Positions 8,401-17,095 of a DNA stretch of 64,000 bases are shown here, in pieces. A program made the translations under genes and the position numbers. The number at the start of each line of letters is the position of its first letter. Position 1 is the stretch's first letter. Location of the stretch: assembly GCF_040675855.1 (NCBI RefSeq), contig NZ_JBEGIK010000001.1:682001-746000 (forward strand), given 5' to 3'. Source of the DNA: Microbacterium sp. LWH3-1.2 (GTDB lineage Bacteria > Actinomycetota > Actinomycetes > Actinomycetales > Microbacteriaceae). Below the pieces are notes generated by a model. It did no database searches. It had not been told where the DNA came from and saw only the letters and a program-made list of their open reading frames with translations.

Positions 8401-10191
8401 ATGGACTCGATAGGGTCCCGCCCGGGGGACGCCCCGGGATTCACCCCGGAGGCCATCTTGACCATCAGCGACACCGAAGCGCGCGAAGCCGCAGAGCGCC
8501 CGCGCGCGGCCGTGCGCCCGCCCCGCGCGTCGTCGAAGCCGAACGGCCAGTGGAAGGTCGACGGCACCACCCCGCTCAACGGCAACGAGGAGTGGAAGCA
8601 GGTCGACAACGGCCTGAGCGTGCGCGACCGCATCGAGAACGTCTACTCGCAGGGCGGCTTCGCCTCGATCGACCCCACCGACCTGCACGGCCGGTTCCGC
8701 GTCTGGGGCCTCTACACCCAGCGCAAGCCCGGAATCGACGGCGGCCGTACCGCGACCCTGACCCCCGAAGAGCTCGAGGACGAGTACTTCATGATGCGCG
8801 TGCGCATCGACGGCGGCCAGCTCACCACCGAACAGCTGCGCGTCATCGCGGGCATCTCGACCGACTTCGCGCGCGACACCGCCGACCTCACCGATCGCCA
8901 GAACGTGCAGCTGCACTGGGTGCGCGTCGAGGACGTGCCCGAGATCTGGCGCCGCCTCGAGGCCGTCGGCCTCGGCACGACCGAGGCGTGCGGCGACGTG
9001 CCCCGTGTCATCCTCGGGTCGCCCGTCGCCGGCATCTCGGCCGACGAGCTCATCGACCCGACCGCGCAGATCGACGAGATCACGTCGCGGTTCATCGGCG
9101 ACGAGTCGCTGGCCAACCTGCCCCGCAAGTTCAAGTCCGCGATCACCGGCCACCCGAGCCAGGACGTCGTGCACGAGATCAACGACGTCGCATTCGTCGC
9201 GGTCGCGCACCCCGAGCTGGGAATCGGCTACGACCTGTGGGTCGGCGGCGGCCTCTCGACCACTCCGCGCCTCGCGGAGCGCCTCGGCGTCTTCGTCTCG
9301 CCGGAGCGGGTCGCCGATGCCTGGCACGCCGTCGCGCAGATCTTCCGCGACTACGGCTACCGGCGCCTGCGCAACAAGGCGCGGCTGAAGTTCCTGCTCG
9401 CCGAGTGGGGCGCCGAGAAGTTCCGCCAGGTGCTGCAGGACGAGTACCTCGGCTACGCCCTGCCCGACGGTCCCGCCGCCCCGAAGCCCCTCACGCAGGG
9501 CGACCACGTCGGAGTGCACAAGCAGAAGGACGGTCGCTTCTACATCGGCGCGACGCCGATCGTCGGCCGCGTCTCGGGCACGACGCTCGCGAAGATCGCC
9601 GACCTGCTCGAAGCCCACGGCTCGACGCGGCTGCGCACCACGCCGCATCAGAAGCTCGTCTTCCTCGACATCGCCGAGGACGACGTCGAGCCTTTCATCG
9701 CGGGCCTCGACGAACTGGGCCTGTCGGCCCGTCCGAGCCTCATCCGCCGCGGCACGATCGCCTGCACCGGCATCGAGTTCTGCAAGCTCGCGATCGTCGA
9801 GACGAAGGCCTACGCGACGGCGGCGGTGCTCGACCTCGAGAAGCGCCTCGAGCAGTTCGAGCTGCCGCATCCGATCTCGCTCCACGTCAACGGCTGCCCC
9901 AACTCGTGCGCGCGCATCCAGACCGCCGACATCGGCCTCAAGGGCCAGCTCGTCACGATCGACGGCGAGCAGGTGCCGGGCTACCAGGTGCACCTCGGCG
10001 GTGGGCTCGTGGGCGCCGACCGCGACGACGCCGGCCTCGGCCGCACCGTGCGCGGCCTCAAGGTCGCCGCCGACGGCATCGCCGACTACACCGAGCGCGT
10101 CGTCAAGCGCTTCCTCGCCGACCGCGACGTGGCCGCCGACGAGACGTTCGCCCAGTGGGCCCACCGTGCCGAAGAGGAGGCACTCCAGTGA
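8401..10191 (+). CDS. sir: Ferredoxin-dependent sulfite (nitrite/sulfite) reductase
   Basis: A 596-residue siroheme/[4Fe-4S] enzyme that reduces sulfite to sulfide with six electrons. The four cluster and siroheme ligands are visible: CTGIEFC (Cys455, Cys461) and NGCPNSC (Cys499, Cys503). Two ferredoxin-like half-domains are present (RVIAGISTDFARDTADLTDRQ and GSTRLRTTPHQKLV). Nitrite reductase shares this family, but the adjoining cysH, cysD and cysN point to sulfite. The first ~40 residues are poorly conserved and a later start is possible. Electrons probably come from the ferredoxin and FprA genes downstream. The stop overlaps the start of cysH. Confidence 0.92.
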   Translation: MDSIGSRPGDAPGFTPEAILTISDTEAREAAERPRAAVRPPRASSKPNGQWKVDGTTPLNGNEEWKQVDNGLSVRDRIENVYSQGGFASIDPTDLHGRFRVWGLYTQRKPGIDGGRTATLTPEELEDEYFMMRVRIDGGQLTTEQLRVIAGISTDFARDTADLTDRQNVQLHWVRVEDVPEIWRRLEAVGLGTTEACGDVPRVILGSPVAGISADELIDPTAQIDEITSRFIGDESLANLPRKFKSAITGHPSQDVVHEINDVAFVAVAHPELGIGYDLWVGGGLSTTPRLAERLGVFVSPERVADAWHAVAQIFRDYGYRRLRNKARLKFLLAEWGAEKFRQVLQDEYLGYALPDGPAAPKPLTQGDHVGVHKQKDGRFYIGATPIVGRVSGTTLAKIADLLEAHGSTRLRTTPHQKLVFLDIAEDDVEPFIAGLDELGLSARPSLIRRGTIACTGIEFCKLAIVETKAYATAAVLDLEKRLEQFELPHPISLHVNGCPNSCARIQTADIGLKGQLVTIDGEQVPGYQVHLGGGLVGADRDDAGLGRTVRGLKVAADGIADYTERVVKRFLADRDVAADETFAQWAHRAEEEALQ

Positions 10192-10931
10192 CCGTCTCGC
10201 TCGCTCCCCGCGTCGCCGTCAAGCGCACGCACGAAGAGCTCGCCGCCCTCGCCGAACAGGGCAACGTCGAGCTCGGCAGCCTGACCGACCACGAGGCATC
10301 CGCCGCGGAGGTCATCGCCTGGGTCGCGCGCAACTTCTCGATGGCCTCCGCCGCCGTCGCGTGCTCGATGGCCGACGCCGCCCTCCCCCACCTGGTGGCC
10401 GAGCAGCTGCCCGGCGTCGACGTGCTCTTCCTCGACACCGGGTACCACTTCACGGAGACGTACGCGACGCGCGACGAGGTGCAGCGCGCGCTCGACGTGC
10501 GGATCGTCGACATCACGCCCGACCAGACCGTCGCGGAGCAGGACAGCGAGTTCGGCGCGAAGCTCTTCGAACGCGACGCCGGCCTGTGCTGCGCGCGTCG
10601 CAAGGTCGCGCCCCTGCAGGACGCCCTGGGCGGCTACGAGGTGTGGTTCACGGGTGTGCGCCGCGACGAGGCGCCGACCCGCACGAACACGCCACTCGTG
10701 ACATGGGACGAGCGCAACGGCCTGGTGAAGGTGAACCCGGTCGCCGCGTGGAGCTTCGACGACGTGCTCGAGTACGCCGCCGCACACAAGGCGCCGGTGA
10801 ATCTGCTGGTCGGGTTCGGGTACCCCTCGATCGGCTGCGAGCCGTGCACCAGGCCGGTCGCGCCCGGCGAAGACCCTCGATCCGGCCGCTGGGCCGGCTC
10901 CTCGAAGACCGAATGCGGGCTCCACGAATGA
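10188..10931 (+). CDS. cysH: Adenylyl-sulfate (APS) reductase, thioredoxin type
   Basis: A 247-residue PAPS/APS reductase family protein that reduces activated sulfate to sulfite using thioredoxin. Besides the catalytic cysteine in TECGLHE (Cys243), it has the Cys134-Cys135 and Cys217-x2-Cys220 pairs that bind a [4Fe-4S] cluster; this cluster marks the APS-using branch rather than the E. coli PAPS enzyme. The absence of an APS kinase gene in the cluster agrees. The GTG start at 10188 overlaps the sulfite reductase stop (GTGA), and its own stop overlaps the cysD start (ATGA), so the genes are translationally coupled. Confidence 0.93.
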   Translation: MTVSLAPRVAVKRTHEELAALAEQGNVELGSLTDHEASAAEVIAWVARNFSMASAAVACSMADAALPHLVAEQLPGVDVLFLDTGYHFTETYATRDEVQRALDVRIVDITPDQTVAEQDSEFGAKLFERDAGLCCARRKVAPLQDALGGYEVWFTGVRRDEAPTRTNTPLVTWDERNGLVKVNPVAAWSFDDVLEYAAAHKAPVNLLVGFGYPSIGCEPCTRPVAPGEDPRSGRWAGSSKTECGLHE

Positions 10932-11887
10932 CCCTCTCGAACACTCAGGACGTTTCGACTCGCTCGTTCCTCGCTCGCTCGACGACCGGGGAGAGCGCGC
11001 TGTCGACGCTCGACCTGCTCGAGGCCGAGGCGATCCACGTCATCCGCGAGGTCGTCGCCGAGTTCGAGCGGCCCGTGCTGCTGTTCTCCGGCGGCAAGGA
11101 CTCCGTCGTCGTGCTCCACCTCGCCACCAAGGCGTTCGCGCCGGGCAAGGTGCCCTTCCCGGTGCTGCACGTCGACACCGGCCACAACTTCCCCGAGGTC
11201 CTCGCCTTCCGCGACGAGACCGTCGAGCGCCTCGGCATCCGTCTCGAAGTGGCCCGCGTGCAGGACTACATCGACGACGGCCGCCTGCAGGAGCGCGCCG
11301 ACGGCACCCGCAACCCGCTGCAGACGCTGCCGCTGCTCGACGCGATCGCCGCCGGCCGCCACGACGCCGTCTTCGGCGGCGCGCGGCGCGACGAGGACAA
11401 GGCCCGTGCCAAGGAGCGCATCATCTCGCTGCGCGACGAATTCGGCCAGTGGGACCCGCGCAACCAGCGCCCCGAGCTCTGGAGCCTCTACAACGGTCGC
11501 CACACGCCAGGCCAGCACGTGCGCGCGTTCCCGATCTCGAACTGGACCGAGCTCGACGTCTGGCGCTACATCGAGCGCGAGGGCATCGCGCTGCCGCCCC
11601 TGTACTTCGCGCACGAGCGCGACGTGTACGCCCGCGACGGCATGTGGCGCCCCGTCGGCCCGTTCTCGCCGCCGCGCGAGAACGAGACCGTCGAGCGCCG
11701 CACGGTGCGCTATCGGACGGTCGGCGACATGAGCTGCACCGGAGCGGTGGATTCGGATGCTGCGGACCTGGCCGCGATCGTCGCCGAGGTCGCCGTCTCC
11801 ACCCTGACCGAACGCGGTGCCACGCGCGCCGACGACCGCCTCAGCGAGGCGGCCATGGAGGACCGCAAGAAAGACGGGTACTTCTGA
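10928..11887 (+). CDS. cysD: Sulfate adenylyltransferase subunit 2 (CysD)
   Basis: A 319-residue protein that with CysN makes APS from sulfate and ATP. The PP-loop LLFSGGKDS binds ATP, and the family motifs VLHVDTGHNFPEV, GGARRDEDKARAKER and the C-terminal MEDRKKDGYF are all present. Residues about 8-21 (DVSTRSFLARSTTG) are not part of the family; they are encoded by a dispersed REP-like repeat that recurs in cysN. The ATG at 10928 overlaps the cysH stop. The next gene, cysN, starts directly after the stop codon. Confidence 0.95.
   Translation: MTLSNTQDVSTRSFLARSTTGESALSTLDLLEAEAIHVIREVVAEFERPVLLFSGGKDSVVVLHLATKAFAPGKVPFPVLHVDTGHNFPEVLAFRDETVERLGIRLEVARVQDYIDDGRLQERADGTRNPLQTLPLLDAIAAGRHDAVFGGARRDEDKARAKERIISLRDEFGQWDPRNQRPELWSLYNGRHTPGQHVRAFPISNWTELDVWRYIEREGIALPPLYFAHERDVYARDGMWRPVGPFSPPRENETVERRTVRYRTVGDMSCTGAVDSDAADLAAIVAEVAVSTLTERGATRADDRLSEAAMEDRKKDGYF
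10951..10991. repeat. REP-like repeat inside the cysD 5' end
   Basis: A 41-base copy beginning CGTTTCGACTCGCTCGTTCC and ending ACGACCGGGG, translated in frame as VSTRSFLARSTTG near the CysD N-terminus. A copy differing at only two positions is in cysN at 11908-11948, and inverted or variant copies are at 15312-15350, 15368-15402 and 58462-58492. Confidence 0.8.
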
Positions 11888-13240
11888 ATGTCACTCGATA
11901 CTCAGAGCGTTTCGACTCGCTCGTTCCTCGCTCGCTCAACGAGCGGGGCGGAAGGCACGCTGTTCCGGTTCGCCACGGCGGGCTCGGTCGATGACGGCAA
12001 GTCGACGCTCGTCGGCCGCCTGCTGCACGACTCCAAGGCGATCCTCGCCGACCAGCTCGAGCAGGTCGCGCGCACGTCGGCCGACCGCGGCTTCGCGCAC
12101 GGCGCCTTCGACTTCGCACTCCTCACCGACGGCCTGCGCGCCGAGCGCGAGCAGGGCATCACGATCGACGTCGCCTACCGCTACTTCTCGACGGGGGCGC
12201 GGTCGTTCATCCTCGCCGACTGCCCCGGACACGTGCAGTACACGCGCAACATGGTCACCGGCGCGACGACCGCCGACGCCGTGATCGTGCTCGTCGACGG
12301 CCGCAAGGGCGTACTGGAGCAGACGAAGCGCCACCTCGCCGTGGTGGCGCTGCTGCGCGTTCCGCACGTCATCGTCGCGGTCAACAAGATCGACCTCGTC
12401 GGCTTCTCACAGGAGACGTTCGCCGGGGTGGCGGCACAAGCCGAGGCCGTCGCGGCCGAGCTGGGCATCGAGGACCTGCACGTCATCCCGGTGTCGGCGC
12501 TGGAGGGCGACAACATCGTCGACCGCTCGGAGCGCACGCCCTGGTACGACGGGCCGGCACTGCTCGAGCTGCTCGAGACCCTTCCCGCCGCCGATGACGC
12601 CGAGCGCGAGGGCGAGCCGCTGCGTCTGCCGGTGCAGCTCGTGCTGCGCCCGCAGGGTGGCCTCGCCCCCGGCATCGAACCCTCAGAGGCGGAGCGGCTG
12701 CGCGACTACCGCGCCGTCGCCGGCCGCATCTCGAGCGGCGTCGTGCGCGTGGGCGACCGGGTCGAGATCTTTCCGGGGGGATCGACCACCACGGTCACCG
12801 GCATCCGCGTCGCAGGTGCCGAGGTCGAGGAGGCGACGGCTCCGCAGTCCATCTCGCTCGAGTTCGACCGCGACATCGACACCGCGCGCGGAGCCCTCGT
12901 CGGCGCCGCCGGCACGCTTCCCGCGGGGCGTCGCGAGTTCGATGCCGAGCTCTTCCAGCTCGACGCGCGGACGCTGACGCCCGGCATCCGTGTGCTGGTG
13001 AAGCACGGCACCGCGACGGTGCAGGCCATCGTCGCGCAGATCGAGTCGCGCTACGACCTCGACGCGCTCACGCACGAGCCGGCGCAGACGCTCGAGACCA
13101 ATGACATCGGCCGCGTGCGGCTGCGGCTGGCGGCAGACCTGCCGCTCGAGCCGTACGCCACCAGCCGCCACGGGGGCTCGTTCCTCGTGATCCATCCGTC
13201 CGACGGCGCGACTCTCGCCGCCGGGATCGTGCGCGACTGA
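11888..13240 (+). CDS. cysN: Sulfate adenylyltransferase subunit 1, GTPase (CysN)
   Basis: A 450-residue EF-Tu-like GTPase that drives APS synthesis by CysD. G1 is GSVDDGKST (residues 32-40), G3 is DCPGH, G4 is NKID, and two beta-barrel domains follow. There is no fused APS kinase domain, in keeping with the APS-type CysH upstream. Residues about 7-20 (SVSTRSFLARSTSG) are encoded by the same REP-like repeat as in CysD and are extra to the family. The gene begins immediately after the cysD stop and has no separate promoter in view. Confidence 0.95.
   Translation: MSLDTQSVSTRSFLARSTSGAEGTLFRFATAGSVDDGKSTLVGRLLHDSKAILADQLEQVARTSADRGFAHGAFDFALLTDGLRAEREQGITIDVAYRYFSTGARSFILADCPGHVQYTRNMVTGATTADAVIVLVDGRKGVLEQTKRHLAVVALLRVPHVIVAVNKIDLVGFSQETFAGVAAQAEAVAAELGIEDLHVIPVSALEGDNIVDRSERTPWYDGPALLELLETLPAADDAEREGEPLRLPVQLVLRPQGGLAPGIEPSEAERLRDYRAVAGRISSGVVRVGDRVEIFPGGSTTTVTGIRVAGAEVEEATAPQSISLEFDRDIDTARGALVGAAGTLPAGRREFDAELFQLDARTLTPGIRVLVKHGTATVQAIVAQIESRYDLDALTHEPAQTLETNDIGRVRLRLAADLPLEPYATSRHGGSFLVIHPSDGATLAAGIVRD
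11908..11948. repeat. REP-like repeat inside the cysN 5' end
   Basis: A 41-base copy of the repeat at 10951-10991, with only two differences (…CTCAACGAGCGGGG instead of …CTCGACGACCGGGG), read in the same frame as VSTRSFLARSTSG. Both copies are preceded by ACTCAG. Confidence 0.8.
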
Positions 13241-13295
13241 ACCCGTCCGCACCTCATCCCGCACAGGCGACACCGAACCTGAAGGAGGCGACACC

Positions 13296-14375
13296 GTGAA
13301 CAAGATCCGCACCGCGACAGCACTCACATCCCTGGGACTCGTGGCCGTGATGATGGCCGGCTGCGCTTCCGCGGCAGCATCCTCGAGCGAGTCGTCGGCC
13401 GGGGGAGACAGTGCGTCGGTGAGCGAGCTGCGGTTGGGGTATTTCGCGAACGTCACCCACGCTCCCGCCCTGGTCGGCCTGGAGGAGGGCCTGTTCGCCG
13501 AGGCGTTGGGTGACGTGGAGGTCACCACGCAGGTGTTCAACGCGGGCCCTGCCGCGATCGAGGCGCTGTCGGCGGGGGCGATCGATGCGACCTATATCGG
13601 CCCGAACCCGTCGATCAACACGTTCATCCAGTCCGGTGGTCAGTCCGCCCGGATCGTCGCGGGCGCGGCGACCGGCGGGGCGGCGCTGGTGGTGCGCGAC
13701 GGCATCGACGACCCGGCCGATCTGGAAGGCACCACGATCGCAACACCGCAGCTGGGCAACACGCAGGATGTGTCGGCGCGGGTGTGGCTGGCCGATCAGG
13801 GGTTCGACACCGACACGTCCGGGGGTGGGGATGTGCAGATCACGCCGACGGAGAACGCGCAGACGCTGACGCTGTTCCAGGACGGGCAGCTCGACGGGGC
13901 GTGGCTGCCCGAGCCGTGGGTGTCGCGGCTGATCATCGACGCCGGCGCGCACGTGCTGCAGGACGAGGCCGACCTGTGGGAGGACGGCCAGTTCCCGACC
14001 ACGGTGCTGCTGGTGCGCACGGAGTTCCTCGACGAGCACCCCGATGTGGTCGCCGACCTGCTGACCGGTCATGAGGCCGCGGTGCAGTGGATCGCCGACA
14101 ACCCGCAAGACGCCCCCGGCGTGATCAACGGGGCGATCGAGAAGGAGACCGGTAAACCGCTGGCCGACGCCGTGATCCAGCGCGCGCTGGAGCACGTGAC
14201 GTTCTCGGTCGACCCGCACGCCGACACGTTCCAGACGCTGGTGGAGAACGGCATCCAGGCCGGCACCCAGAAGGACGGGTCCATCGACGGCCTGTTCGAT
14301 CTGCGCCTGCTCAACGAGCAGCTCGAAGCCGAAGGCGAAGAACCCGTCTCCGCCGCAGGACTCGGCGAGGACTGA
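13296..14375 (+). CDS. ABC transporter substrate-binding lipoprotein, SsuA/TauA/NrtA type
   Basis: A 359-residue lipoprotein: signal peptide with lipobox MMAGC (Cys about residue 24), then an NMT1/SsuA-type binding domain (LRLGYFANVTHAPALVGLEEGLF, later AIDATYIGPNPSINTFIQSGG). Family members bind aliphatic sulfonates, taurine, nitrate or thiamine precursor. Location inside the sulfur block supports a sulfonate or sulfate-ester ligand, but this is inferred. GTG start with GGAGG upstream. Codon use in this gene is slightly less uniform than in its neighbours, with several GGG/CTG-rich runs. The ATP-binding gene follows two bases after the stop. Confidence 0.85.
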   Translation: MNKIRTATALTSLGLVAVMMAGCASAAASSSESSAGGDSASVSELRLGYFANVTHAPALVGLEEGLFAEALGDVEVTTQVFNAGPAAIEALSAGAIDATYIGPNPSINTFIQSGGQSARIVAGAATGGAALVVRDGIDDPADLEGTTIATPQLGNTQDVSARVWLADQGFDTDTSGGGDVQITPTENAQTLTLFQDGQLDGAWLPEPWVSRLIIDAGAHVLQDEADLWEDGQFPTTVLLVRTEFLDEHPDVVADLLTGHEAAVQWIADNPQDAPGVINGAIEKETGKPLADAVIQRALEHVTFSVDPHADTFQTLVENGIQAGTQKDGSIDGLFDLRLLNEQLEAEGEEPVSAAGLGED

Positions 14376-14377
14376 CC

Positions 14378-15295
14378 ATGAGCACCGCACCCCGTTCAAG
14401 GGCAACCTCCGCGCCGGGCCCACAGGCAGCCTCCGCGCCGGGCCCGCAGGCAGCCTCCGCGCCGGCTTCGGCCTCCGCGCCCGCTTCGGCCACCACCACC
14501 AAACCGCTCGCTCCGAGCTTCGACAGCGTCACGCCGGTGCCGGTCGCGGCGCCCGCGCCCGCACCGGCGGTCCGCATCGACGGTGTCTCCAAGCGCTTCG
14601 GCACCGGCCCGGTCGTTCTCGACGACGTGTCGCTCGACATCGCCCCCGGCGAGTTCGTGTGCCTGCTGGGTGCGTCCGGCTGCGGCAAGTCGACGCTCCT
14701 CAACCTCATCGCCGGACTCGACCGTCCCACCGCCGGCCGCATCGAGACCCCGGCCGAGGGCTCTGCCGTGATGTTCCAGGAGTCGGCGCTCATGCCGTGG
14801 CTCACCGCCCGCCGGAACGTGGAGCTCGCGCTGCGCCTGCGCGGCGTCCCTCGCGGCGAGCGCCGCGAGAAGGCGCTCGCCCTCCTCGACACCGTGAACC
14901 TCGCGGATGCTGCCGAGAAGCGCCCGCACGAACTGTCGGGCGGCATGCGCCAGCGGGTCGCCCTCGCCCGCGCCCTCGCGCAGGACCGGCCGGTGCTGCT
15001 GATGGACGAGCCGTTCGCCGCGCTCGACGCGATCACGCGCGACCTCCTCCACGAGGAGCTCGAGCGGGTGTGGCGCGCGACGGGTCGCACGATCGTGTTC
15101 GTCACGCACAACGTGCGCGAGGCCGCGCGCCTCGGCCAGCGCGTCGTCCTCATGGGGAGCCGCCCCGGCCGCATCGTCCAGGAGTGGAAGATCGCGAAGA
15201 CCACCGGCCGGCGCATCGAGTCGCCCGAGGTCGCCGCCCTCTCGGTGGAGATCACCGAGCAGCTGCGGGAGGAGATCCGCCGCAATGCCGCATGA
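14378..15295 (+). CDS. ABC transporter ATP-binding protein, SsuB/TauB type
   Basis: A 305-residue ATPase energising import with the neighbouring binding protein and permease. Walker A is GASGCGKST, the Q-loop is MFQESALMPW, the signature is LSGGMRQRVALARAL and Walker B is LLMDEPFAALD. Residues 1-60 are an unusual Ala/Pro/Ser-rich tail containing tandem APGPQAAS units, made by a 24-bp DNA repeat at about 14407-14460; this is not needed for the fold. The 3' end overlaps the start of the permease gene by 11 bases. Confidence 0.88.
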   Translation: MSTAPRSRATSAPGPQAASAPGPQAASAPASASAPASATTTKPLAPSFDSVTPVPVAAPAPAPAVRIDGVSKRFGTGPVVLDDVSLDIAPGEFVCLLGASGCGKSTLLNLIAGLDRPTAGRIETPAEGSAVMFQESALMPWLTARRNVELALRLRGVPRGERREKALALLDTVNLADAAEKRPHELSGGMRQRVALARALAQDRPVLLMDEPFAALDAITRDLLHEELERVWRATGRTIVFVTHNVREAARLGQRVVLMGSRPGRIVQEWKIAKTTGRRIESPEVAALSVEITEQLREEIRRNAA

Positions 15296-16268
15296 CACTC
15301 AGACCCCCACCCGGTCGTTGAACGAGCGGGGAACGAGCGAGTCGAAACGCCTCGAGTCGACGGGCGACGTTTCGAATCGCTCCGCTCGCACAACGAGCGA
15401 GGGAGACGACCTGCGCTCGCTCGAGGCCGGTCTCGACCGCCTGCAGACCGACGCCGAGCGCGGCCCGAGCCGCTGGCGCCGCCTCGCGCAGAGCGTCGTG
15501 CCGCCGATCGTGTTCCTCATCCTCCTGATCGTCGCGTGGCAGCTCTACGTCGTGATCGCCGAGCCGCGGCCCGACAAGGTGCCCAGCCCCCTCGACGTGT
15601 GGAACGCGCTAGGGCTCGCCTGGGACACCGGCCGTCTGCAGGAGGCCGTCGCGACGAGCCTCGAGCGCGGCATCGTCGGCTTCCTCATCGCGATCGTCGT
15701 CGGCACCCCCATCGGTCTGCTGCTTGCCGAGGTGCGGCCCATCCGGCGCGCCGTCGGTCCGATCATCTCGGGGCTCCAGGTGCTGCCGTCGGTCGCGTGG
15801 GTGCCCGCCGCCATCATCTGGTTCGGCCTGTCGGACGCCACCGTCTACTTCGTGATCCTCATGGGCGCGATCCCGTCGATCGTGAACGGCCTCATCGCCG
15901 GCATCGACCAGGTGCCGCCGCAGCTCCGCCGCGTGGGCACGGTGCTGGGCGCCTCGCGCTGGCAGCTGGCCACCTCGGTGATCCTCCCCGCCGCGCTGCC
16001 CGGCTACCTCGCCGGCCTCAAACAGGGCTGGGCGTTCTCGTGGCGCTCGCTCATGGCCGCCGAGATCATCGCGACGGGCGGCACGATCGGCTTCGGCCTG
16101 GGCTCGATGCTGCAGCAGTCGCGCGAGCTGGCCGACCTCGCCGGCGTGCTCGCCACGATCATCCTCATCCTCGCGATCGGCATCCTCATCGAGCTCGTCT
16201 TCTTCGGGCCCTTGGAGCGACGGATGCTGAAGCGTCGCGGCCTGCTCATCACGGGAGGCGCCCGATGA
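15285..16268 (+). CDS. ABC transporter permease, SsuC/TauC type
   Basis: A 327-residue inner-membrane permease with six helices and the BPD_transp_1 EAA loop (GASRWQLATSVILPAALPGYLAGLKQGW region). It forms the channel with the SsuB-type ATPase whose gene it overlaps. Residues about 7-42 are foreign to the family: they are encoded by two head-to-head copies of the REP-like repeat, giving Arg/Ser/Thr-rich sequence such as TRSLNERGTSESKRLES. The following cobA start overlaps its stop (ATGA). Confidence 0.87.
   Translation: MPHDTQTPTRSLNERGTSESKRLESTGDVSNRSARTTSEGDDLRSLEAGLDRLQTDAERGPSRWRRLAQSVVPPIVFLILLIVAWQLYVVIAEPRPDKVPSPLDVWNALGLAWDTGRLQEAVATSLERGIVGFLIAIVVGTPIGLLLAEVRPIRRAVGPIISGLQVLPSVAWVPAAIIWFGLSDATVYFVILMGAIPSIVNGLIAGIDQVPPQLRRVGTVLGASRWQLATSVILPAALPGYLAGLKQGWAFSWRSLMAAEIIATGGTIGFGLGSMLQQSRELADLAGVLATIILILAIGILIELVFFGPLERRMLKRRGLLITGGAR
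15312..15402. repeat. Pair of opposed REP-like repeats in ssuC 5' end
   Basis: An inverted copy (CGGTCGTTGAACGAGCGGGG to GAGTCGAAACG, 15312-15350) is followed after 17 bases by a direct, more diverged copy (CGTTTCGAATCGC to ACGAGCGAGG, 15368-15402). Together they make a BIME-like pair, all in frame with the permease. Confidence 0.75.
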
Positions 16269-17050
16269 CCGGCAAGGTGTGGCTCGTCGGGGCCGGACCC
16301 GGCGACGCGGGGCTGCTCACCGTGAAGGGGCTGCGCGCCCTCGAGGCGGCCGACGTCATCGTCGCCGACCGGCTCGGCGCGCGCGCCGTGCTCGATGGCC
16401 TGAGGGCCGACGGCGTGGAGCTCCGCGCCGAGATCGTCGACGTGGGCAAGCGCCCCGGCCACCACGCCGTGCCCCAGGACGCCATCAACGCCCTGCTCGT
16501 GCACCTCGGCCAGGAGGACAAGACCGTCGTCCGGCTCAAAGGCGGTGACCCCTACGTCTTCGGCCGCGGCGGCGAAGAGCTCCACGCGTGCCAGGAGGCG
16601 GGAGTGGCCGTCGAGGTCGTGCCCGGCATCACCAGCGCCATCTCGGTGCCCGCGATCGCCGGCATCCCGCTCACCCACCGCGGCGTCGCGACGGCCTTCA
16701 CCGTCGCGACCGCCCACGACCAGATCGAAGCCCTCGGCGGCGGCCGCGACCACACCGTCGTGCTGCTCATGGGCATCGGCACGCTCGCCAACTCCGCGAT
16801 CACGCTGGCGCGCGGCGCGCGCGGCGCGGACTGCCCGGTCGCGGTCGTGGAGGACGGCTACGGACCCCGCCAGCGGGTCACGGTCGGCACACTCGCGACC
16901 ATCGCGCACCAGGCCGCGGAACGAGGCATCCGTTCCCCCGCCGTCGTGGTGGTCGGCGACGTCGTGCGGCTCAGCCCGTACGCGCCCGCGGAACTCGCGA
17001 CCCTCGATCTCTCCCAGTACGACCCCCTCACCCCGCCGCGGCGCACCTGA
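16265..17050 (+). CDS. cobA: Uroporphyrinogen-III C-methyltransferase (SUMT)
   Basis: A 261-residue SAM-dependent enzyme that methylates uroporphyrinogen III twice to give precorrin-2, the branch point to siroheme. It has the SUMT signatures VWLVGAGPGDAGLLTVKGLRAL at the N-terminus, VVRLKGGDPYVFGRGGEE and VVPGITSAISVPA. It is the single-domain form without the CysG oxidase/chelatase half. Its chelatase partner is probably the CbiX-type gene at 7600; the dehydrogenase is not seen. The start overlaps the permease stop. Confidence 0.93.
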   Translation: MTGKVWLVGAGPGDAGLLTVKGLRALEAADVIVADRLGARAVLDGLRADGVELRAEIVDVGKRPGHHAVPQDAINALLVHLGQEDKTVVRLKGGDPYVFGRGGEELHACQEAGVAVEVVPGITSAISVPAIAGIPLTHRGVATAFTVATAHDQIEALGGGRDHTVVLLMGIGTLANSAITLARGARGADCPVAVVEDGYGPRQRVTVGTLATIAHQAAERGIRSPAVVVVGDVVRLSPYAPAELATLDLSQYDPLTPPRRT

Positions 17051-17095
17051 CCCGGCCGCCCCCGCGAACCTCCTCCTGACCCGAAAGACACCACT

